From NCBI RefSeq assembly GCF_014805685.1, contig NC_060909.1:6348792-6412791 (forward strand): a stretch of DNA of 64,000 bases. Reading direction: 5' to 3'. The translations under genes were made by a program, and so were the position numbers. Source of the stretch: Silurus meridionalis. Its lineage: Eukaryota > Chordata > Actinopteri > Siluriformes > Siluridae. Below, piece by piece: positions 1 through 19,240 of this stretch (the stretch's first letter is position 1; every line of letters starts with the position of its first letter). Under the pieces are notes generated by a model that did no database searches, was not told the origin of the DNA, and saw only the letters and a list, made by a program, of their open reading frames with translations.

Positions 1-656
1 TTAAGCCCTTTTTAAATAAAGTAATGAAAAGGAAATGGAGTCGAGGTTTAATCCTGCGCCGCCTTTAATCCAGGTAAAAAATGAGCGACGGCACAGGCCA
101 GGGATTAGCAGCTCTATAATTTCATCACAATTAAAAAAGACTTTGACTCCGTGTCTTAAAGGATTTGTCTTCTGCTGTAAACCCCCCCCTTCCCCCCCTT
201 ACCCCCGCGTTCTAGCTTCTCTCCGCCCCGGTGTCTCTCGGCTCTCAGGACGATCTCGCTTTCGTTCAGGCTTCATTTATTTTCCGTCTCATCAGCCGGT
301 GAAGGTTTGCAGGCCCCGAGGCAGCTTCATCTTTCCCTTTATTGTCTGATCCCTCTGTTCTGTTCTGTATCAAATGCCCACTTGTATTCTCTTTGTCCAG
401 TAAGCTGGCTATGAGCGATTGGGCGGGCGTGCGTGCGTGCGTGTAATTGGCAAGCAGCTTGAATGGATGCAGTCATGTCTGCAGAAATCAGAGCCTGTTG
501 CTGATTAGCACTTAGCGCCGCGGTGGCCATTCCGCTCTGCGCCTGCCTGGCCTTCCTGTTGTCACGGATCATCTGATAGGCCGTCTGAGCTTCCCTTATT
601 GAGTGATGTTAAGCCGGCCTTAAAAGGGCAGCCAATTAAACCTGCTGTGGGGCAGC

Positions 657-698
<42 letters not shown>

Positions 699-714
699 GC
701 ACACATGCACACAC
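657..714. repeat. (AT)n(AC)n microsatellite
   Basis: A pure AT run passing into AC dinucleotides, within the tle3 upstream intron. Open frames across it are repeat artefacts. Confidence 0.95.
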
Positions 715-1245
715 TTGCTTGCGGATCCTCCACCCTGTCGCGTTATGTTGTCTGCGACGTCTAGATTTATTTATTATTTTTGGATTAAGATGAGATTGAG
801 ACAAGAAGTTTAGGCTTCTACCCTGGACAAAGGCTGCATTGAGGTGCGCTGTGGCATGGCCCCGGCCACAGGATTTGCCTGGCACCAGCGCCTGGCATCT
901 CTTTGTTTCATCTCCAGGCAAGAGGAGAATTCTTTCTGTCTGGAGGACACTTCCCATAGCCTGACCACATCCTCCTTTTCATCTCTTATTCTCACCCGCT
1001 CTTTCTGGATGAATAGGGCCTAGTGAGAGCCTGGGCTTGGCATGTCTGCCCTGGCAGTCTTTCTCTCTGGTTTGGGGAGGACGCCATCCTGCTCAGGCAT
1101 GCCCACAGCCAGTGGCACTCGGTGCCCAGCCAATAAAGCTGCCAATTCCCCTTTTGCTTGTTGTTTTATGTCCTTTCTTTTCTCTTCTCATCTTATACTT
1201 TTGATTCTTTACTAAGCCTTTCTGACTTAATGCCATTTCTATGCC

Positions 1246-1251
<6 letters not shown>

Positions 1252-1324
<73 letters not shown>

Positions 1325-1332
1325 AAATGTTT

Positions 1333-1421
<89 letters not shown>
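1252..1421. repeat. (GT)n then (TA)n compound microsatellite
   Basis: About 68 bp of GT, a short unique spacer (1320-1336), then about 85 bp of TA. Long, nearly pure and therefore probably highly variable. Confidence 0.97.
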
Positions 1422-1422
<1 letters not shown>

Positions 1423-1608
1423 CGCCAGTCTCTAAGTACCTCATTCAGTTCCCTCCTCCTGTATGCCCACTTTGTCTTTCTCTCTCCTTTCCTGTTTTTC
1501 TTTTTTTTTTTTTTTTGGGTGTGCGGTGGAAACCCACCAAGAGCAATAAAGCGAGTGAGTGGTCTTGGCAGAAGGCCAAGCAGCCTGGGTAAGATGAACG
1601 AAGACACA

Positions 1609-1614
1609 CTCACA

Positions 1615-1652
<38 letters not shown>
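1609..1652. repeat. (CT)n microsatellite
   Basis: CT dinucleotide run in the tle3 upstream intron, preceded by a short ACACACTCACACA tract. Confidence 0.95.
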
Positions 1653-1655
<3 letters not shown>

Positions 1656-2111
1656 TCCTGCTGTGTCTCTGTTCAGCCCTGCTAAATGTAGAGAGAGAGG
1701 TTAACTGTTGGCTTGTGTTTGGCTAAAGGATAGAGGAAGAGAGGAAAACAAGCTGTCCTCTGGCTGGTTAACTCTCATGGTGGGAGGCTGTTGATTCTGG
1801 TCAGCTTGTTTACGTTTCGCTCCGTCGCTTCCTCCCTTTTCTCAATCCCATCATGCCACCATATCCGTGCTGTCAGGATCACTTCGCTTTTGCTTTCGCT
1901 GTCCGGTCGGCGTACTGGTGGGGCTGCGCAGAGCATTTGAAGCGTAGTGCCCCTCGACCCAGCCCTGAGTTTGTTCAGCTGTCCTGGCTGTTTTGCTTCA
2001 CTGGGCCTGGACGCCCGTGAGCAGCTCTCTGGCTGCCAGTCCGGCTTCGATGCATCACTGCGTGGAGCTTAACCCTCTGCTCCAGCAGTGTTTACTTTCG
2101 ACAAGGGCTGG

Positions 2112-2115
<4 letters not shown>

Positions 2116-2151
<36 letters not shown>
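2116..2151. repeat. (CA)n microsatellite
   Basis: About 17 CA units in the tle3 upstream intron. Confidence 0.95.
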
Positions 2152-2153
<2 letters not shown>

Positions 2154-2952
2154 CCCAGTGGCTGCAAGTATGTGTTCGGGTTATTTCGAGTTCTTGTCCG
2201 TCCATCCAGGTTTTACCTACTTTGGTCCAGAGAGGTTCTCTGTGGGGTCTTTATTAAGGTTTAGATGTTCTTATAGCCTCTGAGGAACATTGAACTACTT
2301 TATTATATTTATTTTCACACTAGGACTGAGTATTCTACAGTCTTTACTATAATTTATGCTGCATAGGTTTGGGCAATATAGTGAAATGATTATAGTATAC
2401 AGCAGTAGTAAATAGTGTATTAACGAGGAAAAGGTGGATTATTTTTAAACCCTAGAATTTTTTATCTGAGTGGTCACAATGTATATGCACAGGAATGGCG
2501 GCTATGCTTTATATTGAATTATCTGTGCTGAATGCTTTATATTTTAAAAACATTTAGAACTGGTTAACAAAATATTTGATGGCGTTTCATTTGTGAATTA
2601 AATAAAAAGCCCAACTTTTTCTATGTAAAAGGATTTAAACGTCAGCATGCATTAATGTAGCGTCGTAGTCCTCGCGCTCTCCAAACCTCGCATTTGCTCG
2701 CGTTTTATTACAGATTTGATATTATATCTTCATACTTCTCGGTTTTAGTACATATTTCTTTGAAATTCCAGTCATTTAGTTTATAATAATTTTATTGGAT
2801 CAGAAGGTCATTAGTTTTTAAATCCCACTGCCGGGTCCTGAAGCCAGGACCCTTAATCCTCAAATTCTTAGTTGTAAAGTGTGTCTGTCTGCCAAATGCC
2901 AGAAATATAATTAAATGGTTTCTCACCAATTTCTCCACATTTGCCCCTGCAG

Positions 2953-10725
<7,773 letters not shown>

Positions 10726-11240
10726 ATTAAGGAGTGATCCACTAAAATCCAAGGACTTGTGACCAGAGCTTTTTTTTTTAGGCTCATTAACAGTGGAACT
10801 TGTGCGATCCCGTCCCTTCTCTCCAAAGACCCACAAGATCTGAAACCTTACCGGGGTAATAATTGCCAACTGGGAATTAACGTGATTATTTTTTTTGTTT
10901 GTTTTTGTTTTGTTTTTTATTCCTTTTTTTGTGATACTGGACTTGTCTACTACAGGACCTTTTGGACTAAAATCTGAGGACCGCAAACTGACGACACTAA
11001 AGAAGTACACGTCATGTTGGCTTTTGTGTTGGGTCTAGTCATGAGATTCTTCGGATCTGTGTGTGTGTGTGCGGCTGTTTTTTCAGTCATTAGTCCTTTA
11101 ATTTCTTCTTCGTTTGAACGAAAAAGCAACCGATCTGTGATGCAACATGAAGCAGTGCTTCATTTTTAGCCTCCCGCTCCCTGGACGACTTGTGAAAAGT
11201 GTATATATGGAGTAATAAAAACATTTTATAAATATATATG
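10726..11240 (+). other. tle3: tle3 3' UTR (probable extent)
   Basis: Follows the TAG directly. It contains T-rich tracts at 10771 and 10888-10930 and ends near the poly(A) signal at 11214-11219, with GT/T-rich sequence downstream (11250-11310). A longer UTR is possible: ATTAAA lies at 11624-11629 and AATAAA at 12117-12122. Confidence 0.6.
11214..11219 (+). promoter_or_regulatory. AATAAA polyadenylation signal of tle3
   Basis: Canonical hexamer 489 nt after the stop codon, followed by a GT/T-rich stretch typical of a downstream element. It is the first AATAAA after the coding region. Confidence 0.65.
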
Positions 11241-12600
11241 ATTATATGTACATATCTATATTTCCTTGTCCTGGTATACTTGTGATGGGTTTTCTTTGTC
11301 CTCATGTCCTCGATGCTTGAGAAACCGTAGTTTAGGACCTACTTTTTTTAAAAGGTGGATTTGTCTTTTTTTTTTTTTTTTTTTTTTTGTAAGCAGACTC
11401 TGGGTTGCCAATTAACAGCCCACATCAGGGTGGACACGGTGTTAAACGAGGACCTTTTTTAAAAGCTTGGCTGGTTCGGTTTGGACATTTTGAAGGTACG
11501 CCGCAGCAGCCACGGACGATGCATTTTTGGACATTGCAGACGGTGGTTTGACAGACAATGCCAAATGTTCGAATCTGTCGAGTCCTGGAGAGCACCCAGA
11601 GAAATGTGGGGAGATGTTTGTAAATTAAAACCAATATTAAACTTGGACAGTTAACTAACTTCTCAATTGTCTGTTCCTTTGGCCTCATTTGTTCGATGAT
11701 GTAATTGGAAATGGAAATATGGTGGCTCTGGGGGTTGGGGGAACACAAGGTTTGATGGACATATGCTTGGCTCTTAGTCTGTCACTCGCCCATACAAATA
11801 ATCGGCTCATTTCCTTTTTAATTTTACACACAACGGACAGACCGAGCGGGTTCCTGTGTGAAGAGTGCAGGAGCACGAGTGTTTTCACAACCTGCTCTTG
11901 ACCGTGATGATGGGCTGAAGCATGCCGCTTTGTGTGGGAGTGTGTTTAAGCCTGAGAGGAACTATTGAAATGCGATCCAAGCCATTCAAATTAGTGCATA
12001 TTGCATTACTGTAGAAGTGGCATTTCTTTTTTTTTTTCCCTTTTTTATTTTACTTTTTTTTTTTTTTTTTTTCCTCACTTCACACCAAATTGTTTAGCAA
12101 TCTGTCATCATAAAAAATAAAAAAAATCTACTCTGTATGTCAACTTTAGAGGCTCAAGAACATCTGGATGCTTCCTTGGGTTTCATGATGAGCTCTTATT
12201 TTTCTCCTGCATACACTAAATGAATGTTCCAGGAATTCTAGGATATTAACCTCTCAATTTCCAGCCCAGGATTTGCCCAATTGCGGTTGTTTTCTTTCCG
12301 AGCACGAAATCTACTTGTGATAAACAAATAACTGTTGTTGTTTAAACTGCCTGAGCAGATACAGGAGATTGGAGTCTAATCAGACTTCTTGTTGGAACTG
12401 AGCGCTGTAAAGAGAAATCATGTGGAAAATAAATGATTGAGCAGTTAAACGGTTTGCATCAGTAAATAAAACAAGCAAAGCCTAATTTTCCGACCAATAG
12501 TGTGGTTGTGTGTGTTCTGCCGGAAAGCTGCAAGTTGTTACTTCTCGTTAGACACGTTATCATTTTGTTCAAATTTTCTATTGAAATCGTTTATTACATT
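11241..12600. other. Immediate 3' flank of tle3, no gene seen
   Basis: T-rich runs (11369-11388, 12030-12072) and ordinary AT-rich sequence. It may in part be an extended 3' UTR because alternative poly(A) signals are present. No open frame with recognisable homology. Confidence 0.5.
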
Positions 12601-12609
12601 TTACACTTC

Positions 12610-12612
<3 letters not shown>

Positions 12613-12690
<78 letters not shown>
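12613..12690. repeat. (AT)n(AC)n microsatellite left of TIR element
   Basis: AT run followed by a short AC run directly abutting the transposon end at 12690. It mirrors the (GT)n(TA)n array on the other side of the element. Confidence 0.95.
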
Positions 12691-13482
12691 CGTAATTTCC
12701 GGACTATAAAGCGCATATATAAGCCGCACCCACTGAATTTGACAAAGATTTTTATTTTGAACATAAGCTGCAAACTGAACTGTTTACACTGAAACTAATG
12801 AATTTACACAGGCTTTAATGAAAGACGGTGCCTGTAACACGGTGTAACGGGTGAAATATGTTGTGGCTCCTTTAAGAGCAGAGCGGTATTTTGGGAACAG
12901 CCTGCCGCCGCATTTTTCCGCTATTACTGCATGTGTGCAAGACCGAGGAATATGTCCTTATTATTTTCTGATGCTCATTTCTAAGTTTCTTTGACTAACC
13001 CATAACGCTGTTGCCAAGAAAAATAAAAAAGCACGAGTTTTGGAAACCTGTCTGTGCTTATATGATTTCATTTGCAACTGGAGTTAGCGAGCTCTCCCTT
13101 CACCCAGACTCAACACGCTACAACGGCTTGTATCTAAACAGTAGCCTACCAAGAAAGTCATTGTTCACTGTCTTCCTCCTTCCTTTCACAACTATTTCTC
13201 TCAGGAGTTTATCTTTTGGCATCGTCGTGCGTTTAAAAAACACCACCGGTGAAAGTTTTTTCTCCCGATGCCGTGCAGCTCAGAACACAGGTGAGGTGCA
13301 TTTTTTCGTTTCCGTTCGAAAATTTCATTGGTCTAATGTTATGGGGCTCAGTTTTTTGGCTTGAAGTTTGTGAAACCAAGAAAAACCCAGGAAAAATCCA
13401 TAAATTAGCCGCTTCGTTGTTTAAGCCGCGGGGTTCAAAACGTGGGAAAAACGGGGGTAGCGGCTTATAGTCCGAAAAATAC

Positions 13483-13484
<2 letters not shown>
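12690..13484. mobile_element. Non-autonomous DNA transposon, ACCGTA... ends
   Basis: Left end ACCGTAATTTCCGGACTATA and right end reading, on the other strand, ACCGTATTTTTCGGACTATA: a clear terminal inverted repeat extending through the GCGC/AGCCGC motifs. About 795 bp, no transposase frame. A solo end of the same family is at 16570-16606. The superfamily is not assigned. Confidence 0.75.

Positions 13485-13562
<78 letters not shown>
13483..13562. repeat. (GT)n(TA)n microsatellite right of TIR element
   Basis: About 48 bp of GT then about 30 bp of TA, starting at the last bases of the transposon end. It is the reverse complement arrangement of the array at 12613-12690. Confidence 0.95.
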
Positions 13563-13567
<5 letters not shown>

Positions 13568-13599
13568 CTCTCTGTTCAGACCTAATTGTCAGTTTATAC

Positions 13600-13690
13600 T
13601 CTATATGGACAAAAGTATTGGGACACCTCTAGTTGTGGTTCTACCCTGCCTCAGTACATTCCCTGCCTCTTTTTCTTACAGCACTTCCTG
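13600..13690. mobile_element. Tc1/mariner-type end, ACAAAAGTATTGGG family
   Basis: Contains GGACAAAAGTATTGGGACAC followed by the family's pyrimidine-rich inner sequence. The same end occurs at 41985 and, diverged, at 36048. Only the 5' end is recognisable. Confidence 0.6.
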
Positions 13691-14466
13691 TAGTGTTTAA
13701 TGCCTCATTTACACAGCGCTCACTACAAGGTGTAAGAGGAAAATTGAGGACCAAAAAAATAAAAATAATCAAGACCACATATATAAATTATAGCGGTTTC
13801 CTTAATGCCTCTTTAAGAGCATTACAGTCATTAACATTATACCACAGGATGATCTTTTGTCTTGGTCAGAACTGAGAAGCACGATTAAAGAAAACGATGT
13901 CGATTGATCCGAATGTAAGAACAAGGAAAAACAGCAAGTATAAAAAAAAATCCTTAGCTGGGTTTAAGCCACGCCCCCAAGAACACCAATCGTGTTCTGG
14001 ACACGCCCCTGTTCTAACTTAATTTTAAACGGTTGCTTATATAACATGCTGTTGTGGGAAGGGGATAAAAATAGACCACATGTGATTATATTACTAGGAG
14101 CTGGGATCATTTCCAAGCTGGAGAAGCCTACTGGTTGAAATTAGGGATAAAATTAGCCAAATGTTCCTGGACAGTGTTGATGTTCATAGCCTGTTCTGGT
14201 TAGGGTTAAGTGGGAGGTCAGTGGTGATATGGCGTGTGTTTAGGGAGCATTTTGGGTGTAACCTCGACGAAAACCTCAACGTGATAACGTATGGAATTGT
14301 ATCTCTTTGAATAAATGTCGTTGGGCAAACATCAATTTGTAGTTTAAACTCGCTCTTTTCTTGTGGCACAGTTCTCTTTCATTCATCAGTACAAAAGCAC
14401 AAACATTAAAAACGTGTCCGTCAGCTTACACTATTATGTATAAATAGGTTTTTTATAGGAGTTATG

Positions 14467-14972
14467 TATACACCGATCAGGCATAACATTATGACATTAT
14501 ATCATTATGACTGGTGAAGTGAATAACACTTTATCTCTTCATCATGGCACCTGTTTGTGGGTGGGATATATTAGGCAGCACGTGAACATTTTGTTCCCAA
14601 AGTTAATGTGTTAGAAGCAGAAAATAGGACAAGCATAAGGATTTGAGTGAGTTTGACTAGGGCCAAATTGTGATGTCTAGACGGCTGGGTCGGAGCATTT
14701 TCAAAACTGCAGCTCTTGTGTGATGTTCTCGGTCTGCAGTGGTCAGTGTCTATCAAAAGTGCTCCAAGGAAGGAACAGTGGTGGCTCATTGATGCACGTG
14801 GGGAGCGAAGGCTTGACTGTGTGGTCCGATCCAACAGATGAACTACCGGAGTTTAAATGGCTTAAGAAGTTAATGCTGTTAATGCTCAAAGGGTCCGAAC
14901 TGTTTTGGCAGCAAAAGGGGGACCAACACAATATTAGGCAGGTGTCATTATGCTATGCCTGATCTGCATATA
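14467..14972. mobile_element. Tc1-like MITE copy 1, CACCGATCAGGC family
   Basis: Left end TATACACCGATCAGGCATAA and right end ATGCCTGATCTGCATATA form an inverted repeat flanked by TA, as in Tc1/mariner insertions. The interior matches the copies at 26701 and 36377 but in the opposite orientation (for example GGTCGGAGCATTTTCAAAAC near 14690). About 506 bp, transposase broken. Confidence 0.75.
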
Positions 14973-15224
14973 CAGTGTTATTTATACTAGTATATGCATG
15001 ATGAAGCATACAGTTTGAAGCCTTTCCCTTAAGGAGATCTGCAAATATTTGTACATATCTGATTTGCAGGAAATTCAAGAGCAGTACTAAGAAGAATACA
15101 GATGTGTTGGTGCATTGAGCTCACTGAAAACTTTCCAGGAATTCTAATGAGCAAATACATTATATACACCATTATTTACAAAATTCCCAGAAATCTCAAG
15201 TTTCAAGATTATTTCTATATCTCT

Positions 15225-15620
15225 TTTCAACATTGACATTGTTTCAAAGCAACTTTACAGAGCTTAAGAATTAAAGGGAATTATGTGTGTTTGTCCCTGA
15301 TGTGCAGCCTGGGGCGACTGTGGCAAGGAAAAACTCCCTTAGATGTAATGAGGAAGAAACCTTGAGAGGAAGCAGACTCAAAAGGGGAACCCATCCTTAT
15401 CTGGGTGATATCAAGAGTGTGATTATAAATCTATAAACAATACAATACACAGGAAAGTGAGAACTAACATGAGCACCGGAGTGTTTGATTATGAGTAATA
15501 TCCTTTCTATAGTCTTACACAAGTCATTTGACTTTGTGGAACCAGGAGCTACTGAGCAACTCATAAAATAGCTCAACATCTGAGATCATCAATAGATCCA
15601 ACACCAACTCCTCCATGCCA
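15225..15620. repeat. Interspersed repeat, GTGGCAAGGAAAAACTCC type
   Basis: Contains the phrases GTGGCAAGGAAAAACTCCCT and GAAACCTTGAGAGGAA, which I recognise as a common teleost interspersed repeat. No coding frame is evident. The class is unsure. Confidence 0.5.
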
Positions 15621-15798
15621 GAGCCAATTTGCAATCTCCACAAGCACACTTCAAAATCTAATAGATAAAATCCAATAATCTTCCCAGAGGAGTGGAGGTT
15701 AGTATAAAAGCACATTTAGAACTAAGTATGGTATGCCATGTTTAGAAATCATATATGAATCTTATGGTCCGGTGTCTACAAAACTTTCATCTATATAG
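15620..15798. mobile_element. 3' part of ACAAAAGTATTGGG Tc1-type element
   Basis: Matches the 3' part of the copy at 47815-48114: CAGAGGAGTGGAGGTTAGTA here against CAGAGGATTGGAGGTCATTA there, then TATGAATCTTATGGTC and a TATAGTATATGG end. Confidence 0.6.
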
Positions 15799-15799
15799 T

Positions 15800-16202
15800 A
15801 TATGGTATCTCGCACTGCATATATGGTATCTCGCTCTGCACCACGCTGTCTGAGATCCTCCAGCACTGCTCGACTGGTACCACCATCTCTCAGAATGAGA
15901 GGTAAGTATACTTCAAGGCTCTTCTCTGTTCTGGCACCGAGGTGGTGGAATGAACTTCCCCTAGATGTCTGTACAGCGGAGTCCCTGACTATCTTCAAGC
16001 GAGAATTGAAGACCTACTTCTTCCTGAAACACTTAAATTAGCACTTTCCAGGTTTGCTTTGTAGAATTCACGAGTTATATTTATATTAAGTTTGTAATCT
16101 GGCGTACCAGTGTAGATTTATTCATTGCTAGAGACTCAAAGCACTTTTGTACGTCGCTCTGGAAAAGGGCGTCTGCTAAATGCCGCAAATGTAAATGTAA
16201 AG
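15800..16202 (+). pseudogene. L2-like LINE 3' end with ORF2 C-terminus
   Basis: A short frame (15802-16041) reads FSVLAPRWWNELPLDV and ESLTIFKRELKTYFFLKHL, typical of the C-terminal end of reverse-transcriptase ORFs in L2/CR1-type LINEs. The downstream tail (GGAAAAGGGCGTCTGCTAAA, then repeated TGTAAA) is the common 3' end shared by fish L2 elements and their SINEs. Strongly 5'-truncated, as is normal for LINEs. Confidence 0.75.
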
Positions 16203-16569
16203 GTATATAATGCCTATAATCAGCCATTGCCAAATGTTTGTCAGTTGACATAAAAATATATGTTTTCTATGTTCCCAGAACATTTACTCAAACAGAAAGC
16301 ATTATGAAATGGTTCCTCAAACATGAAGGGGAACCAAATCCTAATTTTAGGGAAATGTTGTGTTTTCTTGATAGCATTCACAAATGTAACATCAAATAAC
16401 TTATCTGCATATTTTGTTAGATTAGCATTATAGTTTCTAATAAAAATTTGTAACAAAGATTTTCTGATGAAGGTAGATATTGCACATGATGTGATATTGC
16501 ACATGGTATTTTATTAATGCACATTGTAATTATTGTAATTTTTTAGATTTAGTTACACATTTGCGACAT

Positions 16570-16606
16570 ACACTGCACCATAGTTTATAGTCCGGAAATT
16601 ACGGTA
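16570..16606. mobile_element. Solo end of the ACCGTA transposon family
   Basis: TTATAGTCCGGAAATTACGG at the right border is the same terminal inverted repeat as at 12690 and 13484. The partner end was not found nearby, so the element appears truncated. Confidence 0.6.
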
Positions 16607-17670
16607 AACACAAAGTTCATCTATTCACTTGATAAAGCAGTGGTACATGCCATCATGAGGAAATAATCGATGATTAATTCAGTCATTTTTTATTCATTGT
16701 CTATTTCAGAAGTGAACTAAGTACACAAACCATGTACTTCAGTTAAAATAGGGATAATTAAAATAAATAGAGATAAATATGACCCCAGTAAAAGTGCTAG
16801 CTTTATATTTCACTTGACTATAATGTCTAATCATTTTTGTCACAAGACTCAACTCAGTTAATGTGAAAAGACTGATACTCTTAGAACACCAATCTATTAA
16901 TAGAATAATATTAATAAGTCAAAGACTGACTGATAGCTAGAAATATTATCATGAGTCGACAAATCTCCTTTTCAACAACTTCAGAAAAAGTGTGCAAATA
17001 AGGACACTGGTGTTGGGGCAAGTTCAAGCCAGGAGTTTATTCCATCATTTACTGCTCTCAAAATGTTCTGCTTGCTGTTGAACTGATGCTGAACTGTATG
17101 TTTGTGCTAAGTAGCTAAGTACCACCAAGCGACAATCAAAACAAGAACAAAACAGAGCGCATGCTCTACCCTGATTGGTGTGTTTTTGACCAGTTATGTT
17201 TTTTCCACTCAAAAATAAAAAAGGAATGACAGATTTTGCTAAATGTAGTTGAGTAAAAAGTAAGATAGTTGACTTTGAAATGTAGTGAGGGTAGAGTAAA
17301 AGTATCCCCAAATGGAAATACTTCAGTAAAGTACAGATACGCTGAAAAGCTACTTAAGCACAGTAACGAGTTGCATTTACTTCATTACTGACCACCATTG
17401 GTCTATTTTTTATTTAGGTTGTAAAAATATTTTACAACTTTGCCACCGTCTGTACACACTGTATAAGCGCTTTTTTGTGTGTTGATGATGACGATGCGAC
17501 TGAGCAGAATTATGGCAGACATTTTGACAGCTGGTGTCTGATTAAAATTGAATTGATAAGGTTTGTGTCTGTTGCGCTGCTGCTATCCAGCTTCATCAAA
17601 CTGTTCCGTTCACTGTGTGAAGAAAGTGCACTCAGGGAGGAAGCTTTTAGATATTATTTCAGTTTTTGTA
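16607..17670. other. No gene seen
   Basis: AT-rich sequence with no recognisable coding frame or repeat. The piece 17220-17400 (AAAGTACAGATACGCTGAAA and similar) resembles generic interspersed repeat but could not be assigned. Confidence 0.4.
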
Positions 17671-17671
17671 C

Positions 17672-17829
<158 letters not shown>

Positions 17830-17845
17830 ATACACAATCATACAC

Positions 17846-18060
17846 AGATGGTCCCCGAGTTACAATGGTTTGACTTAAGATTTTTCGATCTTACAATGAC
17901 GATAGCGATAAAACAAAATTGTAAAAATCCTCAATGTATGCTACTTTGGACACGCAGCTGGGATGAGCGTAAATCTCGCCCTGTGAGATGCCCCACTCTC
18001 ACTGGCGGTCGACGGAGTAAAGTTGTCTCTGTATTTTTTTTATTTCAAACGGTTTGAAAC
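17846..18060. mobile_element. TIR DNA transposon fragment, GTCCCCGAGTTACAATG type
   Basis: Shares GAGTTACAATGGTTTGACTT, TTTTTCGATCTTACAATGAC and CTCGCCCTGTGAGATGCC with the fuller copy at 23872-24497. The 5' end is present and the 3' end missing. The GTCCC-type end suggests a pogo/Tigger-like element, but this is a guess. Confidence 0.55.
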
Positions 18061-18352
18061 TGCAATTTTAGTGACAAATGCATGTCTTTCATGCACCCAA
18101 GTATGTCTCCTGCTTGTAGTGAAAGAAAAAAGAGGAAAGCAGACAAGCAGACAAGCTTTGGTTTGTCGCTCATTAAAATTGAGTTAGTTAATGTTAGGAG
18201 ATGATCAGGAGGCTTTGTCTGTCGTCTTTACCCTGAAGTGGCTACTGCTTTTTAGGAGAGACAGAAATTCAGACAAAGGCAATTTGACGGGTTAAGTCAT
18301 GATATGTTCCAACATGGTTGTTAAAAAGACAGATAGGGGAAGTGGAGACTGA

Positions 18353-18355
<3 letters not shown>

Positions 18356-18397
<42 letters not shown>
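18356..18397. repeat. (TG)n microsatellite
   Basis: About 20 TG units. Confidence 0.95.
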
Positions 18398-18401
<4 letters not shown>

Positions 18402-18659
18402 GAGAGAGATTCTGCTGGCTCAGCTCTGTGCTATAACCACTGCAGTAGCTGACTCAAATGTTGTCCTGTCTTCTTCCTCCTGACAGAAGCTTACAGACAC
18501 ATTAACACACATTTAATGAGCAGTAACTGAAAAAAATTAAGGTTGCCAGTACAGGCAGCTGAAATCTGGTTCTTTTGCATGAAAAGGAAACTCTGAATAA
18601 AGAGCAGCCAGTTTAAGAACCTTACATGAAACCCAACTCAACCAAGTCTGGACGCGTCT

Positions 18660-19240
18660 TGTGCTTCCCAATGAACAGACACCCAAAGATGATTTATATG
18701 TTACTGAAGAGAGGAACAGTTCGATTGGGAAGAGGACCTTCCAGAAGGACGTGGTATCTCTGGCTGAGGACAGAGAATTCTGGCCTGGCCTTCTTGGCTT
18801 TTTGCCACCACAGAAAACTCAGGAAAATAAATGCATGAACGAATGCAAGCAGTGACAATGCGGAACACTTCTCTCTGCAGATTGGCTGAAATACCCATGA
18901 TGAACTTGGCAAAGAAGAGCTACAGGTCTTCTGGGAAAACTGTATCGGGTTCATCTGATTAGGTTAGAGACCCTCGGGCAGACCTGGGACGTGCTGAAAT
19001 TTATATCACTGGTAGATTGGAAGGAGTAGATTGTCTGAGAATGGAGGAATGGGAATAGAGGTCTTCTCTCTGTAGGATGGCTGGACTTCATAATTGGATG
19101 AAGAGTTTGGAAATTACCCAAGCATCAGAGTAGAACTGCTACTCTTCTAGTACATTTGTATCAGGCATGTCTAACTAGATGGAGACCCTGAAGCAGACCT
19201 AGGACTTGATGGACTGATTTTCTTAGAGTTGGCTTTGGAA
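18660..19240 (+). pseudogene. Degenerate non-LTR retrotransposon C-terminal fragments
   Basis: A frame at 18661-18855 contains VSLAEDREFWPGLLGFLPPQ, which resembles the C-terminal end of a fish LINE ORF (consensus from memory: EREVWASLLRLLPPR). Two diverged copies of a preceding part (GAGACCCTCGGGCAGACCTG at 18968 and GAGACCCTGAAGCAGACCTA at 19182) follow, each reading roughly LGQTWD or similar. No intact frame. The clade is not assigned. Confidence 0.45.

Larger units (their letters stand above)
1..2952 (+). other. tle3 intron upstream of first visible exon
   Basis: No TLE exon could be matched here. The sequence is intronic with several microsatellites (see separate entries). Blocks at 1-150, 400-600 and 810-1140 are low in simple repeats and look unusually complex, so they may hold intronic regulatory elements, but no conservation data are available. 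The region 2300-2900 is AT-rich and unremarkable. Confidence 0.7.

Noticed and set aside
35..349. 104-codon frame at the left edge
   Set aside because: No domain, contains C-runs and lies in the intron of tle3; no TLE similarity.
1241..1435. Long open frames of Cys-Val, Thr-His or Ile-Tyr repeats here and at about 20 other sites
   Set aside because: They are translations of (TG)n, (CA)n, (TA)n or (TATC)n microsatellites, open in several frames at once, without any domain.
1..2952. Exons of the TLE Q or GP domain
   Set aside because: I looked for the conserved N-terminal phrases and found none; the region behaves as intron.
18661..18855. Host gene exon
   Set aside because: The readable part resembles the C-terminus of a fish LINE ORF and is followed by decayed copies of neighbouring LINE words.
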